From Acidobacteriaceae bacterium (lineage in GTDB: Bacteria; Acidobacteriota; Terriglobia; Terriglobales; Acidobacteriaceae): a stretch of 10,865 bases of DNA. The translations under genes and the position numbers were made by a program. This document shows positions 6,557 to 10,865 of this stretch, piece by piece. The notes under the pieces are model-generated. The model had not been told where the DNA came from. It did not search any database and worked only from the letters and a program-made list of their open reading frames with translations. Positions within the stretch are counted from its first letter, which is position 1, and every line of letters begins with the position of its first letter. The stretch lies in assembly GCA_003135315.1 (NCBI GenBank), contig PLBD01000604.1, forward strand, positions 1 through 10,865, written 5' to 3'.

Positions 6557-6606
6557 CCTTCAAATCCTGGATCCCTGATCGCGGTGCCGGCCACCGCCTC
6601 GATCAT

Positions 6607-6614
6607 AAAGGTGA
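6607..6614 (+). promoter_or_regulatory. Ribosome binding site AAAGGTGA for the second propeller gene
   Basis: AAAGGTGA lies 8 nt before the ATG at 6623 and 14 nt before the ATG at 6629, which favours 6623. The more distant ATG at 6584 has no comparable site and would put extra residues ahead of the signal peptide. Confidence 0.6.
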
Positions 6615-6622
6615 CTTATTTA

Positions 6623-9600
6623 ATGTCGATGAAGCGAATCCTGAGCACTCTCTGTTTTGCATTTCTATCCAGCATCACTTTCACGTCTCACCTCCAGGCC
6701 CAACTCGACACCTCGCTCCTCACCGAGATGCGCTGGCGCAACGTCGGGCCATTTCGCGGCGGCCGCACCCGCGCCGTTTGCGGCGTCGCCAGCCAGCCAA
6801 ACGTTTTCTACGCCGCAGCGGTGAATGGCGGCGTGTGGAAGAGCACCGACTACGGCCGCACGTGGAATCCCATCTTCGATCGCGAGCCGACCGGCTCCAT
6901 CGGCGCAATCGCGGTTGCGCCCTCGGACCCGAACATCGTCTACGTCGGCAGTGGCGAAGGCTTGCATCGGCCCGATCTGTCGGTCGGCGACGGCATCTAC
7001 AAGTCCACCGACGCCGGCGCAACCTGGACCCATCTTGGCCTGCGCGACGGCCAGCAGATTTCCGTGATGGCAGTTGACCCGCGCGATCCTAACCGGCTCT
7101 TTGTCGCCGTGGCCGGCCATCCCTACGGGCCGAATCCCGAACGCGGCATCTACCGCTCTACCGACGGCGGCCAGAACTTCGAGAAGGTCCTCTACAAGGA
7201 CGAGAACATCGGCGGCAACGACGTCGAGATCGATCCTTCCGATTCCAACATCGTTTATGCCACATTGTGGGAGGCGCGTGAAGGCCCGTGGGAGAACGGC
7301 GAATTCAGCGGCACGAATGCCGGAATCTTCAAATCCACCGACGGCGGTAAGACCTGGCGCCAGCTCGCGGGCGGCCTGCCCAGCGGCATCATTCAGGCGT
7401 ACATCACAATCGCGCGCAGCGATCCTAAACAGTTGTTTGCCGTGGTCGCCATCAAGGGCGGCATCGAACTCTACCGCTCTGCCGACGCAGGCGCGACCTG
7501 GTCAACGGTGACCACCGATCCCCGCCCCAGGCCGCGCATTGGCGGCGGCGACCTGCCGATCGCGGCGATCGATCCTAAGAATCCCGATGTCGTCTATGTG
7601 ACGAGCACGGTAACCTGGAAGTCGACCGACGGCGGCAAGACGTGGACCGGATTTCGCGGCGCGCCCGGCGGCGACGATTACCAGAACATCTGGATCAATC
7701 CCAACGATCCCCAGACCATCATCCTGACCAGCGACCAGGGCGCGATTGTCACCGTGAACGGCGGCCAGACCTGGAGTTCCTGGTACAACCAGCCGACCGC
7801 GCAGCTCTATCACGTCAACGCCGACAACTCATTTCCGTATCGCCTGTGCAGCGGCCAGCAGGAGAGCGGCTCGGTCTGCATCGCCAGCCGCGGCAACGAC
7901 GGCGAGATCACCTTCCGCGACTGGCATCCCGTGGGCGCCGAGGAATACGGCTATGTGGTGCCCGATCCGCTCAATTCTGACATCATCTTCGGCGGCAAGC
8001 TCACGCGCTATGACCGGCGCACAGCCCAGGCGCAGAACATCATACCGCTGCCGCTGGGCGCTCCCGATTTTCGCGTGATCCGTACCGAGCCTATCGCCTT
8101 CTCGCCCTTCGATCCGCACCTGATGTACTTCGCCGCCAACACGCTGTGGGCCACGTCCGACGGCGGCCAGAGCTGGAAGCAGGTCAGCCCCGACCTTACG
8201 CGCAAGACCTTCCCGGTGCCTGCGGCCGTGGGAATCTACAGCTCCGATCCGGCTGCCCAGCCCAGGCAGCGAGGGGTCATCTACGCCCTGGCGCTGTCGC
8301 AGATGGACAAGAACATCATGTGGGCGGGAACCGATGACGGACTGATCTGGCTCACTACCGATGCGGGCGCGAATTGGAGCAACGTCACGCCGCCGCAGTT
8401 GTCGGCGTGGCAAAAAGTTTCCGTGCTGGAGGCGAGTCACACCGACGCCAACACAGCCTACGCGGCCATCAACACCCTGCGGCTCGACGACCTGCGCCCG
8501 CACATTTATCGCACCCGCGATTCCGGCAAGACCTGGACGGAGATCGTCAACGGCATTCCGGCCAACGAGAACACCAATTCCGTCCGCGAAGATCCCTTGC
8601 GCCGGGGCCTATTGTTCGCCGGAACCGAGCTCGCCGTGTACGTCTCCTTCGACGACGGCGAGCACTGGCAATCGCTGCGGCTCAACATGCCCGCCACTTC
8701 AATTCGCGACCTGCTCATCAAGGACAACGACCTGGCCGTGGCGACCCACGGCCGCGGCTTCTGGATTCTGGACGACATCACGCCTTTGCGCCGGCTGGAC
8801 CAAACCGTTCTGGCCAGCGATGCCTATCTGTTTCCTCCTGAGCCTGCCCTGCGCATCCATTGGAACGCAAATACCGACACGCCGCTGCCGCCGGACTATC
8901 CTGCCGGACAGAATCCTCCGGATGGCGCAATCTTCGACTATTACTTGAAGTCTTCCGTCTCCGGCCCTGTGACGCTGGAGATTATGACCAGTAAAGGCCA
9001 GTTGCAGCGGCGCATCTCCAGCGCCGATCCGCTGCCGCCTCCCGACCCGCAGCTCGCCATCCCGTCCTATTGGGTCCGCCCCCCGCAACCGTTGTCTGCT
9101 GCTGCCGGATTCCATCGCTTCATCTTCGATCTGCATTACGCGCCGGTGCCGGGTATCAAGCCGGAGTATCCCATTAGCGCGATACCGGGGAACACCCCGC
9201 CCCAGCCGACCTCGCCCTGGATCATGCCGGGACGATACAGCCTCATCCTGACCGTGGAGGGCCGGCGATACGCCGTGCCGCTCAGAATCGACATGGATCC
9301 GCGGGTGAAAACCGCCCTTGCCGATTTGCAGAAGCAGTTCGACGCGTCGTATTTGGTTTACCAGGATCTGCTGGCTCTGCAGCCCGTAGTGATAAAAGCT
9401 GACGCCGCCCGTGCGCAACTGAAAGCGATGCGCGCGAAGGCTTCGGGAGCGCAGGCGGCGAAGCTCGACGAGGTCAGCAAGAAGCTGGACGCAGTGGCCG
9501 GAGGTGAGGGAAGACGCCGGCGCGGACCGCACACCGACAGCCTGACCGGCGTCCGCGATTCCTTGCTCCAGATGCTCACCATGCTGCAGGAAGTCGATCT

Positions 9601-9721
9601 GGCGCCGACCACACAGGCAGCGCAGGCGCTGCCGAGGCTGCATCAATCAGCCGCGTCACTGATCGAGCAGTGGAACCAATTCGAGGCCGCGGACTTGGCC
9701 CCGCTGAAACTCCAGCCGTGA
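6623..9721 (+). CDS. Secreted BNR/Asp-box beta-propeller protein (sortilin/VPS10-like repeats), paralogue 2
   Basis: From ATG 6623 the product is 1032 residues. The signal peptide has MSMKR, a hydrophobic stretch (about 6-21) and likely cleavage LQA|Q after residue 26. Residues about 30-710 carry around eleven Asp-box motifs: KSTDYGRTW, KSTDAGATW, RSTDGGQNF (tryptophan replaced), KSTDGGKTW twice, RSADAGATW, VTVNGGQTW, ATSDGGQSW, LTTDAGANW, RTRDSGKTW and VSFDDGEHW. The C-terminal region after GRGFWILDDI (about 710) includes MDPRV near 891, then a charged helical tail. Blade order and many segments match paralogue 1, for example GPFRGGR, SSW(F/Y)NQPTAQLYHV and LLFAGTEL(G/A)VYVSFDDG, so the pair descends from one duplication. 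No catalytic residues can be assigned. A role in binding extracytoplasmic protein or glycan is possible, but that is only inference. It faces paralogue 1 head to head across 464 bp. Confidence 0.92.
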   Translation: MSMKRILSTLCFAFLSSITFTSHLQAQLDTSLLTEMRWRNVGPFRGGRTRAVCGVASQPNVFYAAAVNGGVWKSTDYGRTWNPIFDREPTGSIGAIAVAPSDPNIVYVGSGEGLHRPDLSVGDGIYKSTDAGATWTHLGLRDGQQISVMAVDPRDPNRLFVAVAGHPYGPNPERGIYRSTDGGQNFEKVLYKDENIGGNDVEIDPSDSNIVYATLWEAREGPWENGEFSGTNAGIFKSTDGGKTWRQLAGGLPSGIIQAYITIARSDPKQLFAVVAIKGGIELYRSADAGATWSTVTTDPRPRPRIGGGDLPIAAIDPKNPDVVYVTSTVTWKSTDGGKTWTGFRGAPGGDDYQNIWINPNDPQTIILTSDQGAIVTVNGGQTWSSWYNQPTAQLYHVNADNSFPYRLCSGQQESGSVCIASRGNDGEITFRDWHPVGAEEYGYVVPDPLNSDIIFGGKLTRYDRRTAQAQNIIPLPLGAPDFRVIRTEPIAFSPFDPHLMYFAANTLWATSDGGQSWKQVSPDLTRKTFPVPAAVGIYSSDPAAQPRQRGVIYALALSQMDKNIMWAGTDDGLIWLTTDAGANWSNVTPPQLSAWQKVSVLEASHTDANTAYAAINTLRLDDLRPHIYRTRDSGKTWTEIVNGIPANENTNSVREDPLRRGLLFAGTELAVYVSFDDGEHWQSLRLNMPATSIRDLLIKDNDLAVATHGRGFWILDDITPLRRLDQTVLASDAYLFPPEPALRIHWNANTDTPLPPDYPAGQNPPDGAIFDYYLKSSVSGPVTLEIMTSKGQLQRRISSADPLPPPDPQLAIPSYWVRPPQPLSAAAGFHRFIFDLHYAPVPGIKPEYPISAIPGNTPPQPTSPWIMPGRYSLILTVEGRRYAVPLRIDMDPRVKTALADLQKQFDASYLVYQDLLALQPVVIKADAARAQLKAMRAKASGAQAAKLDEVSKKLDAVAGGEGRRRRGPHTDSLTGVRDSLLQMLTMLQEVDLAPTTQAAQALPRLHQSAASLIEQWNQFEAADLAPLKLQP

Positions 9722-9725
9722 AGGG

Positions 9726-9760
9726 CAGTTGCCAGTGGCTAGTGGTCAGTTGCCGGTTGT
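9726..9760 (+). repeat. Degenerate heptamer tandem array (CAGTTGC / CAGTGGC)
   Basis: Five 7-bp units follow the stop codon of the second propeller gene within 5 bp: CAGTTGC, CAGTGGC, TAGTGGT, CAGTTGC and CGGTTGT. The units vary but keep the register. In the frame G-(C/T)-(C/T)-A-(A/G)-T-N they resemble the heptamers at the right edge of the window. Between this array and the structured repeat at 9862 I see nothing recognisable. Confidence 0.55.
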
Positions 9761-9861
9761 TGATTTGCGGACGCACGGATCGCTTTGTTGGCGCGACGAA
9801 TACAGGCTACGGAAAAGTCGATCTTGGAGTGCTTCGTAACAGGGCACGACTTCTAGTGTCT

Positions 9862-10062
9862 GCGTGAGAACTAGCTTTTCTTTTTGGCAGTGGAGTAGAA
9901 AGCTCGAAAAACAGAGCGCCGAAGGCGCGGAATCATGATAGCCCAGGACGGAGCGAAACCGGGGCCCCCGATTCGCGCTTCTTTTGCGCGAATTGGGGTG
10001 GGAAGCGGAGTCCTGGGTAAGGTGAGAGAAAATGCCGAGCCCCTCGGGGGCGACACAGTTCT
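9862..10062 (+). repeat. Three-hairpin structured repeat, copy 2, with an extra hairpin in the central loop
   Basis: The left end GCGTGAGAAC (9862-9871) is identical to copy 1. The hairpins are GCGCC-GAA-GGCGC (9916-9928), CCCAGGAC...GTCCTGGG (9942-9949/10010-10017) and GCCCC-TCG-GGGGC (10039-10051). The central loop is 60 nt instead of 14 and contains a further 13-bp stem (9966-9978/9986-9998, one G-T position, loop TTCTTTT). The right end keeps only AGTTCT (10057-10062) of the terminal inverted repeat. It has the same orientation as copy 1. From here to the tRNA promoter at about 10187 I see no gene or further repeat. Confidence 0.72.
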
Positions 10063-10186
10063 GTTTCCGACTTTTGCCGCAGCGTCCTTCAGCCGTGCCA
10101 GCCGCGGGATACGTGACGCCGAAAGGTTATCAGGGAAGATTGCACCATCGCTGGCGTTTGTCCGTCTCGGCAATCGACTGCCGTTT

Positions 10187-10195
10187 TGCGATAAT
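10187..10195 (+). promoter_or_regulatory. Possible extended -10 promoter element for tRNA-Arg
   Basis: TGCGATAAT fits an extended -10 box (TGN followed by a TATAAT-like hexamer) 18 bp before the tRNA. That would put the transcription start a few bases upstream of the mature 5' end. I do not see a good -35 box at normal spacing, so this is tentative. Confidence 0.4.
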
Positions 10196-10213
10196 GGATT
10201 CAGCGTCGCATGT

Positions 10214-10290
<77 letters not shown>

Positions 10291-10296
10291 TTTCTT

Positions 10297-10779
10297 CTAC
10301 AGCGAAGTTCCTCGCCTCACCAGGCTGAACACGCGAACCAGGAACACGACAAGAGTGACGACAATCGCTCCCAGCGTCACCACGGGAAACGCCGGGCTGA
10401 GTCCTGTGCTCCGGCCTAACGCGATCTGCAGTACGATCCAGTTCAGCCAGGCGAAGGTCCACATCACTTCGGCTTTCAGCCAGCCGGCCAATTCCAGCGT
10501 CAACGGTTGCAGCCTTGTTCTCAGCTCGGCGGTCGCGCCCAACCCGTCGTTGAATCGCAGGGAAATGCGGCTGATGAGCGTGAGGAAGCCATAGAGCAGG
10601 AGCCCGACGATCGGCAGCATCCAGATGCTGCTTTTCGGTCCGTAGCTGTTGGGTGGCCCCGATACGCCGAAGTGGGTGGGAACCAGCGCCGGCAGTTGTG
10701 ACCAGAAGATGCCCACCGACACAAACATGAAAACCAGGCCGATAATTGCGATCGTATCCGGCAGCTTACGCATATTCAT
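10297..10779 (-). CDS. Small four-helix membrane protein with a DUF1648-like signature
   Basis: The product is 160 residues. Four hydrophobic segments are visible at about 10-28, 52-70, 104-121 and 131-154, so it is probably an inner-membrane protein. The loop after the first helix, LPALVPTHFGVSGPPNSYGPK (29-49), matches the LP..(I/V)P.HF...G....G.K signature of DUF1648 proteins, including the domain seen at the N-terminus of the SdpI immunity protein family. The molecular function of this short form is unknown. The ATG at 10779 is chosen; GGG lies 6 nt upstream, a weak Shine-Dalgarno. The ATG at 10773 is an alternative two codons in. It is convergent with tRNA-Arg, and the next gene upstream is not in the window. 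Antisense frames in the region lack such features. Confidence 0.8.
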   Translation of the reverse strand: MNMRKLPDTIAIIGLVFMFVSVGIFWSQLPALVPTHFGVSGPPNSYGPKSSIWMLPIVGLLLYGFLTLISRISLRFNDGLGATAELRTRLQPLTLELAGWLKAEVMWTFAWLNWIVLQIALGRSTGLSPAFPVVTLGAIVVTLVVFLVRVFSLVRRGTSL

Positions 10780-10813
10780 GATTCGCCCGAATCGCGATGA
10801 GCTCTTGGCAATA

Positions 10814-10865
10814 GGTCAGGGCCAGTCGCTAATTGCTAATCGCTAATCGCTAATCGCTAATCGCT
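10814..10865 (+). repeat. Heptamer tandem array (GCTAATC), cut by the right edge
   Basis: In register the units read GGTCAGG, GCCAGTC, GCTAATT, then GCTAATC four times and a partial GCT at the edge. The first units are degenerate and the later ones identical. It lies 35 bp upstream of the DUF1648-like gene start. The total length is unknown because it continues beyond the window. Confidence 0.85.

Noticed and set aside
8699..9646. Minus-strand open frame of 315 codons opposite the second propeller gene
   Set aside because: It is antisense to a well-supported gene, rich in Arg/Gln/His as GC-rich shadows are, and has no ribosome binding site or known motif.
2943..9721. Calling the two large propeller proteins sialidases or photosystem assembly factors
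   Set aside because: Asp-box repeats are shared by many propeller families, and I cannot identify the sialidase catalytic residues. The similarity supports a fold, not that function.
10814..10865. Possible start of a CRISPR array
   Set aside because: The units are 7 bp and contiguous with no spacers, so it is a simple tandem repeat.

Overview
The window looks like chromosomal DNA from a GC-rich bacterium, most likely an Acidobacteriota member or close relative. This is an inference from three things: two very large secreted BNR/Asp-box beta-propeller proteins of a kind common in that phylum, a class II-type EPSP synthase, and intergenic spaces packed with short hairpin repeats. No 16S rRNA or other strong taxonomic marker is present. 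There is no CRISPR array, transposase, integrase or toxin-antitoxin gene.

Layout. Positions 1-934 (minus strand) hold the N-terminal half of a family X DNA polymerase (PolX) that runs off the left edge. A 295-bp gap made mostly of nested inverted repeats separates it from the divergent aroA (1230-2522, plus). A 420-bp gap full of hairpins follows, then a large secreted beta-propeller gene on the minus strand (2943-6158). A 464-bp divergent spacer leads to its paralogue on the plus strand (6623-9721). A further gap of about 490 bp carries a heptamer array and a second copy of a structured repeat. It is followed by tRNA-Arg(TCT) (10214-10290), a convergent small membrane protein gene with a DUF1648-like signature (10297-10779, minus), and a heptamer tandem array that runs off the right edge.

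How the genes work together. PolX (DNA repair), AroA (shikimate pathway) and the tRNA are unrelated housekeeping functions. The two propeller genes are the only obviously linked pair. They are divergent paralogues with matching domain order, each with a signal peptide, so both products probably act outside the cytoplasm. Their ligand or substrate is unknown.

The most interesting content is between the genes. Several hairpin families recur in which the stem sequence changes from copy to copy but stays self-complementary, while loops and flanks stay constant. A three-hairpin element occurs at 6310-6470 and 9862-10062, in direct orientation on either side of the second propeller gene. A TGTCAT...GGATCTGCT repeat occurs as two compact copies (2535-2583, 2615-2657) and one copy whose hairpin has expanded to about 190 bp (981-1198). 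Nested palindromes with TTTA/TAAA loops occur in three of the four larger gaps. Together these suggest non-coding, structure-selected and probably mobile repeats.
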